Notes: generated by a model not told the origin, from the sequence alone. A stretch of 64,000 nt of DNA from Cycloclasticus sp. 46_120_T64 (GCA_002162695.1 MAAM01000011.1:248001-312000), one strand, 5' to 3'; shown: positions 24,970-34,932, counted from the first letter of the stretch. Numbers and translations are program-made.

Positions 24970-26763
24970 ATGACAAAAAAAACAATTAAAATTGGGGGCG
25001 CTTCGGGTTATTGGGGAGATAGTGCTTTTTCAACCGAACAACTGCTCGATAAGGGACAGGTCGATTACCTAGTTTATGATTATCTCGCGGAAGTGACGAT
25101 GTCATTGCTGGCAAATGCGCGTTCGAAATCGGATCAGCTGGGTTATGCGACAGACTTCGTACAACAAATTCTTAAACCGAATTTAAAAAATATCGCCGAA
25201 CGTGGGGTGAAGGTTGTTGCTAATGCCGGTGGGGTTAATTTAGCAGCCTGCCAACAGGCTATTCAAAACATTTTAGATGAACAAGGTATCCAGCTGAAAG
25301 TGGCAGCGGTGAGCGGCGATAATTTATTATCGCGCGCCGATGAGCTGCGTGATGCCGGAGTGAAAGAAATGCAGACGGGCGAACCGTTACCGGCAAAATT
25401 GGCCAGTATCAATGCCTACTTGGGTGCCTTCCCGATTGCCGCCGCCTTGGATGCCGGAGCAGATATTGTTATTACTGGGCGTGTGGTCGATTCGGCTACC
25501 ACGCTTGGGGTGCTCATTCACGAGTATAAATGGGCGTTAGATGATTACGATAAATTGTCGATGGGGTCATTGGCGGGGCATTTAATTGAATGTGGTTGCC
25601 AAGTGACTGGCGGGAACTTTACTGATTGGCAAGATAGCTGTGATGGCTGGGCTGATATGGGTTACCCGATTATCGAATGTGAAACAAATGGTGAGTTTGT
25701 TGTTACTAAGTCAGCCGGAACAGGCGGCTTGGTATCTAAATTCACCGTCGCTGAACAACTGGTGTATGAAATTGGTGATCCACAGGCTTATTTCTTACCG
25801 GATGTGGTCTGTGATTTTGCCTCGGTTGAGTTAACTCAGTTAGCCGATAATAGAGTGCTGGTTAGCGGTGCGATTGGTTATCCGGCGACGGATCAATATA
25901 AGGTCTCAGCCACTCAGATGACGGGTTATCGAGCAACTTATACCCAGTTACTGACCGGTTTTGATGTGCTGCAAAAAGGCCAAACAACCGGTGAGGCGAT
26001 CATCAAGCGTTGTAATAAACTGTTTAATGAACGCTCTTATGGTGAATTCAAAGCCAGCTCAATTAATTTATTGGGCTCGAATGCCTTGTGGAATAAAGAT
26101 AATTTTTCTGCACCTGAATCACTACAAGAAATTGTTCTGCGTATAGCGGTACTGCATGAAAAGCGGGAAGCGGTTGCCTTATTCTCTAGAGAGATTATGG
26201 GTGTTATCCTCAATATGACCGGTGGACGTTGCGCCGCTGGTGCGGCGGGTCGACCAAAAGTTTCGCCGGTGATTAGCCTGTATTCATTTTTAATGGATAA
26301 GGATAAGACCCGCGCGGTAGTTGAAATGGATGGCGTTGAACTGCCTTACCAACAAACCGCCGGTCAGCCCTTTGATAGTACATCGATCAAACGCCAGACG
26401 TATAGCGGCCAGGCTGAAAGCTCAGTGAATAATAAACAAGTTCGTTTAATTGATTTAGCGATTGCACGCAGCGGCGATAAGGGTAATTTCGCCAATATCG
26501 GGGTGATTGCTAGAAAAGCTGAATATATGCCGTATATCGATCAGGCCATTAACGAGCAGTCCGTTGCCGAGTGGTTTTCGCATATTCTTAATGGTAAGGT
26601 CGAAAAATTCTACCTACCCGGTATTGATGCGTTTAACTTTTTGTTGCACGATGCACTGGGTGGTGGCGGCGTGGGTTCGATGAACGTCGATGTGCAGGGT
26701 AAAACCTATGCGCAGCAAATTTTAAATATGCCTGTAACTGTACCCAGTGATTTAATTAACTAA
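24970..26763 (+). CDS. atuA: AtuA-like acyclic terpene utilisation protein (DUF1446)
   Basis: 597 aa, close to the size of Pseudomonas AtuA. The N-terminal DUF1446 domain (about 1-450) starts with IGGASGYWGDS and contains ANAGGVNLAACQ and ITGRVVDSA. A C-terminal small domain (about 485-590) carries IARSGDKGNFANIGVIARK. The biochemical function of AtuA is not established; it is required for acyclic terpene growth and has been considered for the hydroxyglutaryl-CoA cleavage step. It lies five bases after the biotin subunit, so it is co-transcribed. Confidence 0.9.
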   Translation: MTKKTIKIGGASGYWGDSAFSTEQLLDKGQVDYLVYDYLAEVTMSLLANARSKSDQLGYATDFVQQILKPNLKNIAERGVKVVANAGGVNLAACQQAIQNILDEQGIQLKVAAVSGDNLLSRADELRDAGVKEMQTGEPLPAKLASINAYLGAFPIAAALDAGADIVITGRVVDSATTLGVLIHEYKWALDDYDKLSMGSLAGHLIECGCQVTGGNFTDWQDSCDGWADMGYPIIECETNGEFVVTKSAGTGGLVSKFTVAEQLVYEIGDPQAYFLPDVVCDFASVELTQLADNRVLVSGAIGYPATDQYKVSATQMTGYRATYTQLLTGFDVLQKGQTTGEAIIKRCNKLFNERSYGEFKASSINLLGSNALWNKDNFSAPESLQEIVLRIAVLHEKREAVALFSREIMGVILNMTGGRCAAGAAGRPKVSPVISLYSFLMDKDKTRAVVEMDGVELPYQQTAGQPFDSTSIKRQTYSGQAESSVNNKQVRLIDLAIARSGDKGNFANIGVIARKAEYMPYIDQAINEQSVAEWFSHILNGKVEKFYLPGIDAFNFLLHDALGGGGVGSMNVDVQGKTYAQQILNMPVTVPSDLIN

Positions 26764-26777
26764 TAAAAGGAATTATT

Positions 26778-28403
26778 ATGTCGATTGTTGAGCCTATTTT
26801 ATCTAATGAACGTATTCAAAAGATGTACCACGCCAAACAGTGGAACGATACGACGATGCTTGAATACTTTGATAAAGCGGTGACTCAACACGGCGAGAAA
26901 ACCGCTGTTATTGGCTATTTAAAACAAACGGGGCGACAACAGCCTATCAGTTATCAGCAGTTGGCAGATCTTGCTGATCGCCTGGCGGCGGGTTTGCTGA
27001 AAAAAGGCATAGTTAAAGGTGATATTGTTTCTTTTCAATTACCTAATTGTTGGGAATTTATCGTTGTATACCTTGCCTGTCTGCGCGTTGGGGCGATTAT
27101 TAACCCCTTAATGCCGATTTTTAGGGAACGTGAACTGAGCTTTATGTTGAGTTTCGCGGAGTCTAAACTGGTTTTTTCGCCGGCAGTATTTAGAGGTTTT
27201 GATCATGGTGAGATGATCAACAAGCTTGCCGAGGACATAAGCAGTCTGCAGCACGTCTGTGTCATCGATAATAATGGACTCGAGCAGTTCATGGTCGAGC
27301 AGGTGAGTGATCAGGATCGAGCCACGTTTGCGGCGAATAAAGTATTGCCGAATGAAGTATTTCTGATTATGTACACCTCGGGTACAACGGGGATGCCAAA
27401 AGGTGTGATGCATACGTCGAATACCCACGAATATGCCGCGAGAAAATTCATCGAAAGGGCGCGTTTAACAGCGGATGACAATATCCTAGCGGGTTCACCG
27501 ATGGCGCATATGACGGGTTTGATGTTTGGTGTGTCAGCCCTCTTCATGCTGGGTACCACGAGCATCTTACTCGACCAGTGGAATGTTGATTTAGCCTGGC
27601 AAATTATTCGAGACGAAAATATTGCCTTTACCATGGGCGCCACGCCGTTTATTGCCGATTTAACCGATTCATCCTACGCCGAGTCTTGTAATCACGATAA
27701 TTTCCGTGTGTTCCTTTGTGGTGGCGCGCCAGTTCCGCCGGTTATCGGCCGTACAGCGTCGGAAAAATTGAAATTAAATATCTTAACGGTTTGGGGGATG
27801 ACCGAAATGTCGGCGGTAACCAGCACCTTATTGGGTGATCCGGAAGAAAAACTGTTTGAAAGCGATGGTTGCCCCTATGATGGCACCGAGGTGCGTATAT
27901 TAGACAAACACGATGTTGAGTTAGCTGCGGGGCAGGAAGGGCGTTTACAAACACGTGGGCCTGCAAATTTTGTGGGTTATTTAAAACGTCCCGAGGCTTA
28001 CGAAACAGACGAATTAGGCTGGCACGAAACCGGTGATCTAGCGAAAATTGTTCACCAAAAATATATCCGTATCACGGGGCGTTCAAAAGACATTATCATC
28101 CGCGGTGGCGAGAATATTCCGGTAGCCAGCGTTGAAAACGCTCTTTATCAACACACCGCGATTCAAGACACCGCGATTGTCGCAAAACCTGATCAGCGTT
28201 TAGGCGAGAAGGCGTGTTGCTTTATTACCTTTCGTGACGGCAAAACGGTAAGCTTTGAGCAAATAAAAACATTTCTCGCCGAACAAGGCGTGAGCAAGAA
28301 TTATTGGCCGGAATATATCGAAGTATTAAGTGATATGCCAAGAACCGCGAGCGGTAAAATCCAGAAATTTAAATTACGAGAAATGGCAGAACAATTGTCC
28401 TAG
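26778..28403 (+). CDS. AMP-forming acyl-CoA synthetase, tandem paralogue 1
   Basis: 541 aa adenylate-forming ligase with MYTSGTTGMPKGVMHTSN, VWGMTEMSAV, WHETGDLAKI, GRSKDIIIRGGENIPV and the catalytic Lys in SGKIQKFKLREMAE. NPLMPIFRERELSFML links it to the 13444 ligase. It is obviously related to the next gene over its whole length with the same size, so the two arose by tandem duplication. A different acid for each copy is the simplest reason to keep both. The RBS AAAGGAA precedes ATG. Confidence 0.9.
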   Translation: MSIVEPILSNERIQKMYHAKQWNDTTMLEYFDKAVTQHGEKTAVIGYLKQTGRQQPISYQQLADLADRLAAGLLKKGIVKGDIVSFQLPNCWEFIVVYLACLRVGAIINPLMPIFRERELSFMLSFAESKLVFSPAVFRGFDHGEMINKLAEDISSLQHVCVIDNNGLEQFMVEQVSDQDRATFAANKVLPNEVFLIMYTSGTTGMPKGVMHTSNTHEYAARKFIERARLTADDNILAGSPMAHMTGLMFGVSALFMLGTTSILLDQWNVDLAWQIIRDENIAFTMGATPFIADLTDSSYAESCNHDNFRVFLCGGAPVPPVIGRTASEKLKLNILTVWGMTEMSAVTSTLLGDPEEKLFESDGCPYDGTEVRILDKHDVELAAGQEGRLQTRGPANFVGYLKRPEAYETDELGWHETGDLAKIVHQKYIRITGRSKDIIIRGGENIPVASVENALYQHTAIQDTAIVAKPDQRLGEKACCFITFRDGKTVSFEQIKTFLAEQGVSKNYWPEYIEVLSDMPRTASGKIQKFKLREMAEQLS

Positions 28404-28441
28404 CCAGCAGTATTTAACACATTATTAATAAAGAGGAATAA

Positions 28442-30067
28442 ATGAGTATTTTTGACCCAGTGATACCAGAGCAACGTAATAAATCCATGCACGAATTAGG
28501 GCATTGGGCCGATAAAACCATTTTAGAATATTTTGATAAAGCCGTGGCCGAACACCCTGATAAAACAGCGGTGGTCGGTTACGTCGTTGACAGCAATCAG
28601 CGGCACGCCAAAACGTATCGTGAAATCTCTGACTTAAGCGATCGGCTCGCCGCTGGTTTATTGAAAAAGGGCATTACAAAAGGCGATGTCGTGTCTTACC
28701 AATTACCAAATAGTTGGGAGTTTTTAACCATCTATTTGGCTTGTATGCGTATTGGCGCGGTGACTAACCCGTTGATGCCTATTTTCCGTGAAAGTGAGTT
28801 GACCTATATGCTCAACTTCTGTGAATCTAAAATTATTTTTGCACCGAATAGCTTCAGAGGTTTTGATTATGCGGGTTTAATGCAAACAGTCCAGCAACAA
28901 ACGGCCTGTTTGCAAGACGTCTGTATCATTGATGAACAACAGGGTATTGAAGCGTTTATGGTCGATGAAGTAACGGCTGATGATCGTGCGCAATTCGAGC
29001 AAATGCGCTTAACCGCTGATGATGTGTTCTTGCTGATGTATACCTCGGGTACTACCGGTTCACCCAAAGGAGTGATGCATACTTCTAATACACACGAGTA
29101 TGCGGCAAGGAAATACATCGAAAGAACCGCACTGAAGGGTTCAGAAGTGGTGTTTATGGGTTCACCAACCGCACATATGACCGGTTTGATGTATGGGGTA
29201 ACCGTGCCGATTATGCTAGCGACGACAGGGGTATTACTCGACCAATGGAAAGCGGATATCGCTTGGAAGGTTATTCATGATGAAAACGTTGCTTTCACCA
29301 TGGGTGCTACCCCATTCCTCGCCGATTTAACCGATTCAGAACTGGTTGATAGTTGTAACCACGATGCGTTTCGTTTATTTGTTTGTGGCGGCGCACCGGT
29401 ACCTCCAGCATTGGTTAGGCGCGCATCAAAACGTCTAAAACTAGACTTGATGACCGTTTGGGGAATGACAGAAATGTCGGTGGCGACGACTACTCAACTC
29501 GGTGATTCGGATGAGAAAATTTTTGAAACCGATGGGTGTGGCTTTGAGGGTACCGAGGCGCGTGTTGTTGGACAAAAAGGTGAAGTATTAAACGAAGGCG
29601 AAGAGGGGCACTTACAATTACGTGGTGCTGGCAACTTCGTGGGTTATTTAAAACGCCCAGAAGTCTTCGATACGGATGCCGAAGGTTGGTTTGCCACCGG
29701 TGATTTGGCTAAAATGATCCACGGCGACTATATCCGTATTACCGGTCGCTCGAAAGACATCATCATTCGTGGTGGTGAGAATATTCCGGTGGCGACGGTG
29801 GAAAATGCCTTATATAAAAACAAGGGTATTCAAGATACCGCGATTGTTGCAAAATCTCATGAACGACTCGGTGAAAAAGCGTGTTGCTTTATTACCTTAA
29901 GAGAGGGTGCAACGATGAATTTTGCACAAGTCCAAGAGTTTTTAGCTGATGAAGGTGTCAGTAAAAACTATTGGCCTGAATATATAGAAATACTGGGCGA
30001 GATGCCGAGAACGGCCAGTGGGAAAATTCAGAAATTTAAGTTACGTGAAATGGCTGAAAAGCTTTAA
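28442..30067 (+). CDS. AMP-forming acyl-CoA synthetase, tandem paralogue 2
   Basis: 541 aa, same domain plan as its upstream neighbour: MYTSGTTGSPKGVMHTSN, VWGMTEMSVA, WFATGDLAKM, GRSKDIIIRGGENIPV, and catalytic Lys in SGKIQKFKLREMAE. Differences cluster in the N-terminal acyl-binding region (for example AVTNPLMPIFRESELTYML against AIINPLMPIFRERELSFML), compatible with altered acyl specificity. The 38-base gap carries AGAGGAATAA as RBS. It is followed closely by an acyl-CoA dehydrogenase that would use its product. Confidence 0.9.
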   Translation: MSIFDPVIPEQRNKSMHELGHWADKTILEYFDKAVAEHPDKTAVVGYVVDSNQRHAKTYREISDLSDRLAAGLLKKGITKGDVVSYQLPNSWEFLTIYLACMRIGAVTNPLMPIFRESELTYMLNFCESKIIFAPNSFRGFDYAGLMQTVQQQTACLQDVCIIDEQQGIEAFMVDEVTADDRAQFEQMRLTADDVFLLMYTSGTTGSPKGVMHTSNTHEYAARKYIERTALKGSEVVFMGSPTAHMTGLMYGVTVPIMLATTGVLLDQWKADIAWKVIHDENVAFTMGATPFLADLTDSELVDSCNHDAFRLFVCGGAPVPPALVRRASKRLKLDLMTVWGMTEMSVATTTQLGDSDEKIFETDGCGFEGTEARVVGQKGEVLNEGEEGHLQLRGAGNFVGYLKRPEVFDTDAEGWFATGDLAKMIHGDYIRITGRSKDIIIRGGENIPVATVENALYKNKGIQDTAIVAKSHERLGEKACCFITLREGATMNFAQVQEFLADEGVSKNYWPEYIEILGEMPRTASGKIQKFKLREMAEKL

Positions 30068-30088
30068 TTAAGAGATAAGGAAATAACA

Positions 30089-31252
30089 ATGAATCCAGCA
30101 TTATTAACAGATGAAGAAAAAATGATCAAAGAGATGGCTGATCGTTTTGCCAAAGAAAGACTATACGACGGCTACCGTGAACGCGCCTTAAGCCACGATC
30201 CGCTTGACCGTGGATTGATCAAAGAAATGGGTGAGTTAGGTTTGTTAACGCCGAATGTACCGGAAGAGTATGGCGGTATCGGTGCCTCTAGTTTTGTTAA
30301 TGGTTTAATCTGTGAATCAATTGCTTATGGTGACTTTAACCTAAGTTACTTGAATATGACCAACCCTTTAATGAGCGACGTGATCATGCGTTTTGGCTCA
30401 GAAGAGATGAAACAAGACGTGTTGCCAAAAATGGCAACGGGTGAACTTATTTCAGCGCTAGGTTTAACCGAGCCACGTGGTGGTTCTGATGCGGGTAATT
30501 TAATCCTTAAAGCAGAACGCACTGACACGGGTTATATCTTAAATGGTGAAAAAACCTCGATGACCTATGCGACTCAAGCCGATAACGTGCTGATGTTTGC
30601 ACGTACAGGTACTGTTGAGTCAGGTCCTTATGGCGTTTCAGCGTTCCTCGTTGATTTGAACTTACCGGGCGTTAGCCGTACAGAATTTGAAGACATCGGT
30701 TGTAAGCCAGTGGGTCGTGGTTCTGTATTCTTTGATAATGTTGAAATTCCACATTCTGCATTATTAGGTAAAGAAAACGAAGGTTTCACCAAAATCATGG
30801 TGGGTTTCGATTTAAGCCGTGTATTAATCGCCTTACAGTGTTTAGGTGCAGCGCAAGTTTCAGTTAACGAAACATGGCAGTATGTGCAAGAGCGTGAAGC
30901 CTTTGGTGTGCCGATTGTTAAATTCCAAGGTGTATCGTTTCCATTGGCTGAACATGAAAGTAAGCTTCAAGCGATTAGAGCACTTGCTTATCAAACCTTG
31001 AAACTACGTGATGGCGGTCATGACCATACCAGTGAAGCGGCGATGTTGAAATGGATGGCACCGAAGTACTCTACCGACATCATTCAAAACTGCTTATTAT
31101 TGAATGGTCATTATGGTTACACCACCGACCTGCCGATTCAACAACGTATGTTGGATGTGATGGGTCTACAAATTGGTGATGGTACTGCGCAGATTATGAA
31201 AACCATTATTTCGCGTGAAAAAGTAGGTAAGATTTCCCTACAAAACAAGTAA
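30089..31252 (+). CDS. Acyl-CoA dehydrogenase, AliB (cyclohexanecarboxyl-CoA dehydrogenase)-like
   Basis: 387 aa FAD enzyme. LGLTEPRGGSDAGNLILKA and NGEKTSMTYATQADN form the FAD site, QEREAFGVPIVKFQ is present, and the C-terminal block reads VMGLQIGDGTAQIMKTIIS instead of YEGT, as I recall for AliB/BadJ-type dehydrogenases of alicyclic acyl-CoAs. It is clearly different from the AtuD-like enzyme at the operon start, so the operon encodes two distinct desaturation steps. It ends the operon at a strong terminator. The alicyclic assignment is by pattern memory and context. Confidence 0.85.
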   Translation: MNPALLTDEEKMIKEMADRFAKERLYDGYRERALSHDPLDRGLIKEMGELGLLTPNVPEEYGGIGASSFVNGLICESIAYGDFNLSYLNMTNPLMSDVIMRFGSEEMKQDVLPKMATGELISALGLTEPRGGSDAGNLILKAERTDTGYILNGEKTSMTYATQADNVLMFARTGTVESGPYGVSAFLVDLNLPGVSRTEFEDIGCKPVGRGSVFFDNVEIPHSALLGKENEGFTKIMVGFDLSRVLIALQCLGAAQVSVNETWQYVQEREAFGVPIVKFQGVSFPLAEHESKLQAIRALAYQTLKLRDGGHDHTSEAAMLKWMAPKYSTDIIQNCLLLNGHYGYTTDLPIQQRMLDVMGLQIGDGTAQIMKTIISREKVGKISLQNK

Positions 31253-31257
31253 GACTA

Positions 31258-31292
31258 AGCCCCTGCATCAACCCTGATGCCGGGGCTTTTTT
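31258..31292 (+). terminator. Rho-independent terminator of the Atu-like operon
   Basis: A 6+6 base-pair stem with one mismatch (AGCCCC/GGGGCT outer, GCATCA/TGATGC inner), a four-base loop and a T run. Confidence 0.85.
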
Positions 31293-31351
31293 ATAGACGG
31301 CAATAAAAATATCTAATAATAAATATAAAGTTATAAATATTAGGAGAAGCA

Positions 31352-33292
31352 ATGAGCAAGCCAAACCCACTACAAACATTAATGGACACGCCATTAGACC
31401 CATTACCAGAAAAATGGTTGAATAAAGAACGCCAGGAGCTAGCCGAAATGGCGAGGGCATTAGATGCCGAGTCACCGGATAAATATTGGCAATGGGCGTC
31501 TGAACAGTTCCGCTGGATGACACCCTGGAAAACATTACGTGAAGGCGATTTCCCCGACTTTAAATTTTTTAGTGGTGGTTATATGAATGCCGCTGATAAC
31601 TGTGTTGATCGTCATGCTGAAAACCCAAAACTAGCGAATAAAGCGGCTATTATCTGGGAAGGCGAACCGCTTGATGAGTCTCGTCAATTAACCTATTTAG
31701 AACTCCGTGATGAAGTATCTCGTTGTGCTAACGCACTGAAATCCTTAGGTGTTGAAAAAGGTGACGTGGTTGCCTTGTATATGCAGAACCTACCGGAAGC
31801 TTTTGTGGTAGCACACGCTTGTAACCGTATTGGTGCGATCCATACGATTCTATTTTCTGGTTTCCCAGCCGATGCGATTGTGTCTAGATTAGAAACCGCG
31901 GAACCGAAAGTGATTGTTATCGCGGATAAAAGCTATCGCCGTGGTAAAGATGTCAATTTATTATCCACTTGGCGTGAAGCTAAGGGTGATTGCCCGAGTG
32001 TACAAAATACCTTGGTGTTTGACCGTTCAGGTGAGCAACCCGAGCTTGTAGACGGCGAAGTAGATTACCGAACACTACTCGATGCACAATCTCATGAATG
32101 TGCCTGCGTTCCGATGGAAGCGAATGAAGCTTCGTTCTTAGTATTTACCAGTGGCACAACCTCTAAACCTAAGGGCGTGGTACATAGCGTTGCCGGTTTT
32201 ATGATGGGTGCTTGGGCGAACGTATTTTGGCAATTGGGTGCTGATCCTGGCGATGTTTGCTGGTGTGCGACCGATGTCGGTTGGCTAACCTTTCCTATTC
32301 AATCACTGGTGGGTGGTCTGGCTGCCGGTACCACGCAGGTTTGTTATGAAGGATCACCTGATTATCCAAGTAACGAACGTTTTTACCAAATTGCCGAAAA
32401 GTATAAGGTTAAAAAAATCATTACCGCGCCGACGCTTATCCGTATGTTACGTACCTTTGGTGATGACTTAGCGGCTAAATACCCATTGCCTGAACTAGAA
32501 GTGATGAGTGTGCAGGGTGAACCCTTAGATGCCGGCAGTTACCATTGGGCGCGTGAAAAGCTAGGCCCGGGTGTACCGGTGGTGAACGCCTACGGACAAA
32601 CAGAAACGGGTTCAACTTGGACATACCCGATTGCAGGTGTTGATACCACTAAAGCGGGGTCTTGTGGTAGCCCAGTACCAGGTTACCGAGGCATTATCGT
32701 TGATGATGAAGGCAAGGAAGTTCCAGTGGGTGTTCGCGGCCACTTTGTTTTAACGTATCCGCTACCGTCGATGGCAAGAACGATTTGGAAAGACCATGAT
32801 CGTTATATTGAATCGTATTTTTCACAACTACCAGGAACCTATTGGTGTTCTGATGAAGGGGTAAAAGACGCCGATGGCCATATCTGGGTACTGGGGCGCT
32901 CCGATGACGTGATTAACGTTGCTGGACATCGATTAAGCACGGTTGAAATTGAAACGGCGATTACCTCGCATCCTAAGGTTAACGATGCGGCGGTGATGGG
33001 TGTTACCGATGATATTAAAGGCCTCGTGCCGATCGCGTTTGTTAACTTGGCGGCGGGTTCTGATGAAACATTGATTGCCGGTGAACTGAAGGCGAGGGTG
33101 CAAGAGGCACTTGGCGGCATTGCGCGTTTAGAGGCGGTATACGTGACGACGGCTTTGCCGAAAACTAGAACCGGTAAAACAGTGCGTCGTTTATTGATTG
33201 AGATCGTCGAGCAAGGCGATACCAATAGCGATACCTCTAGCCTTGAAGACTTAAGTACTTTAGAGGCCTGCCGTCAGGCAACGCGGATATAA
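31352..33292 (+). CDS. Short-chain acyl-CoA synthetase (acetyl-CoA synthetase family, enlarged pocket)
   Basis: 646 aa of the Acs/PrpE family with FTSGTTSKPKGVVHS, GRSDDVINVAGHRLST and the C-terminal acetylatable Lys in PKTRTGKTVRR. In acetate-specific enzymes the pocket floor is Trp in WWQTE; here residues 414-416 are Tyr-Gly-Gln, so Gly takes the place of the acetate-limiting Trp. A larger acid (propionate, isobutyrate or another branched short chain) is therefore expected. It follows a terminator and has its own RBS (AGGAGAAGCA). It may recycle a short acid released by the pathway. Confidence 0.88.
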   Translation: MSKPNPLQTLMDTPLDPLPEKWLNKERQELAEMARALDAESPDKYWQWASEQFRWMTPWKTLREGDFPDFKFFSGGYMNAADNCVDRHAENPKLANKAAIIWEGEPLDESRQLTYLELRDEVSRCANALKSLGVEKGDVVALYMQNLPEAFVVAHACNRIGAIHTILFSGFPADAIVSRLETAEPKVIVIADKSYRRGKDVNLLSTWREAKGDCPSVQNTLVFDRSGEQPELVDGEVDYRTLLDAQSHECACVPMEANEASFLVFTSGTTSKPKGVVHSVAGFMMGAWANVFWQLGADPGDVCWCATDVGWLTFPIQSLVGGLAAGTTQVCYEGSPDYPSNERFYQIAEKYKVKKIITAPTLIRMLRTFGDDLAAKYPLPELEVMSVQGEPLDAGSYHWAREKLGPGVPVVNAYGQTETGSTWTYPIAGVDTTKAGSCGSPVPGYRGIIVDDEGKEVPVGVRGHFVLTYPLPSMARTIWKDHDRYIESYFSQLPGTYWCSDEGVKDADGHIWVLGRSDDVINVAGHRLSTVEIETAITSHPKVNDAAVMGVTDDIKGLVPIAFVNLAAGSDETLIAGELKARVQEALGGIARLEAVYVTTALPKTRTGKTVRRLLIEIVEQGDTNSDTSSLEDLSTLEACRQATRI

Positions 33293-33424
33293 CATGTTAA
33301 TACGGCCGCTACGCTGTGGTGGCCGTGTAGGAATCTCTGATTAAGTCGGCTTGATTATTGGCTATTCAGCTAGGGTAAAAGAAGCATGACTTGATCTGCA
33401 GACTCTTAAGCAATAAGCATTTAA

Positions 33425-33450
33425 AACGGGCTCCTTTGGGGCTCGTTTCT
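33425..33450 (+). terminator. Terminator after acyl-CoA synthetase
   Basis: Ten-base-pair stem with two G-T pairs (AACGGGCTCC/GGGGCTCGTT), a three-base loop, then TCTGC. A weaker ACGGCC/GGCCGT hairpin lies at 33303-33327. Confidence 0.5.
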
Positions 33451-33488
33451 GCTATTATCAGCGCTCGCTTTTTTACACGGGAACTTGT

Positions 33489-33725
33489 TTGTACATACTA
33501 GAAGCATTGAGATATTACGGGGAAGAAGGGCCGATTGCCATCGTTAGGTTACAGGGGCGAACCATGGCTTATACCCGGTTAGGCATAGAGGCTTTATTGA
33601 TTAAATATAAGTCTCACCGGTATTACCCTTCCTTATGCCATATAAAGCAAGAGATGAATAAACCGGGTGATTATATGGACATCCAAGGTAATGACTTTTC
33701 AGGCCAAGAGGAATTATTTTCCTAG
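33489..33725 (+). CDS. Hypothetical protein, 78 aa
   Basis: Small ORF starting at TTG with GGGAA six bases upstream. The product is soluble and moderately charged with no recognisable motif. Length, lack of overlap and codon quality make it plausible but unproven. Confidence 0.4.
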   Translation: MYILEALRYYGEEGPIAIVRLQGRTMAYTRLGIEALLIKYKSHRYYPSLCHIKQEMNKPGDYMDIQGNDFSGQEELFS

Positions 33726-33746
33726 TGAGCAATTGTTAAAAGTTGG

Positions 33747-34520
33747 CTAATTAGCAAAAACTTTTTTTAGTAAATCAGTCGTTCTGGCGGCTGGATTGTC
33801 ACGAATATTGCCTTCTTCCAAAGCGATATACTTAAATAAGCCATCAAGGGTCTTATTGGTGACATATTGATCGATATCAAGGGCGTCGTTCGTTACAAAA
33901 CTAGCCAATGGCGAATTATTTAGCATAGGCGTTGTTTGCGCAACGAGTTGTTTATAAGCCAAGGTAACCCCAAACTCATTCGTGGCTTGTTCGATGATGG
34001 GCTTAAAATTTTCAGCCAATTGTGAGCCTGCAACTTTTCTGAAATATTGTGTCGCCGCATCGTCGGGGCCGTTAAGAATATTCGCCGCATCTTCAACAGA
34101 CATTTGTCGAATAGCCATAGCGAGTAATTCGGCGGCCTGAGGAACCGCACTTTCAGCAGCATGGTTCATCGTGCTAATAAACTGATCAGCATACTGTCCT
34201 TGCCCCAGTTTTCTAGTTGCGTCTTCAACCATTTTTAACGAATCCGGAAGAGGGATTTCCACTAAGGTATTACCGCTGAACCCACCTTCCTTTCCAAGGG
34301 TTTTAATGGCGGTGGATACACCGTTTGCCAGTGCTTCTTTTAAGCCATTAGCCAGCTCACTATTATTGAGTAAGGTGCTGGATGCTTGAATCGCCGTCTT
34401 GTTGTTGACAAGTTCAGAGGCTGTTTCAGTTAACAGTTCTTGCCAACCCGCTTGCGCACTACTGTGTACGGTAAAGGCCAGTAAAGCGGCTGAGGAAAAT
34501 AGGCAGGTTTTTTTTAGCAT
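33747..34520 (-). CDS. DUF4197 domain-containing secreted protein
   Basis: 257 aa with a clear signal peptide (MLKKTCLFSSAALLAFTVHSS, then AQA-GW). The mature part is helical, with AIKTLGKEGGF, IPLPDSLK, AIRQMSVEDAANIL, TDLLKKVF and TLDGLF, matching the DUF4197 family of periplasmic proteins of unknown function. ATG 34520 is chosen because it gives the signal peptide and has GGAAGGA upstream; the longer frame to 34625 does not. No functional link with the catabolic genes is visible. Confidence 0.85.
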   Translation of the reverse strand: MLKKTCLFSSAALLAFTVHSSAQAGWQELLTETASELVNNKTAIQASSTLLNNSELANGLKEALANGVSTAIKTLGKEGGFSGNTLVEIPLPDSLKMVEDATRKLGQGQYADQFISTMNHAAESAVPQAAELLAMAIRQMSVEDAANILNGPDDAATQYFRKVAGSQLAENFKPIIEQATNEFGVTLAYKQLVAQTTPMLNNSPLASFVTNDALDIDQYVTNKTLDGLFKYIALEEGNIRDNPAARTTDLLKKVFAN

Positions 34521-34932
34521 AAAGAGTAATCCTTCCAAGTTGGATGCTGTGAGTCTTTTGATTGATGTGTATGGTGATAAATAGTGTTGTGCGAATAGCT
34601 TAATGAATCTTTTAATACCATGCAAAGTTTAATGAGGGGGGAGGAACTAGGCTCTTACGACTCATGTGTGCGATTTTGTTGAGTTAGCGTTGGTCAGGTA
34701 ATTACCATAAACAATACAACAGAAACGAAGGCGAGTAAGTTGCTGAAAGGGGTTTATCATCAGTTCGGCATTAATATATTGTATGCGGCTATTATTAGCG
34801 GTACTAGCGAGCGTCCGTAAAGCTGGTTATGGTTGTTATTCATGCTGACTATACTCGTTTAATTTGAACTATCGGTAAACGCTGATATATGTCTTACGCG
34901 AGTCAAATGCATCTTTCATTTAGGGGCCTATA
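34521..34932. other. Gene-free spacer
   Basis: Leader regions of the divergent DUF4197 and GDCCVxC genes. I see no hairpin, repeat or shared operator motif here. Confidence 0.5.
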
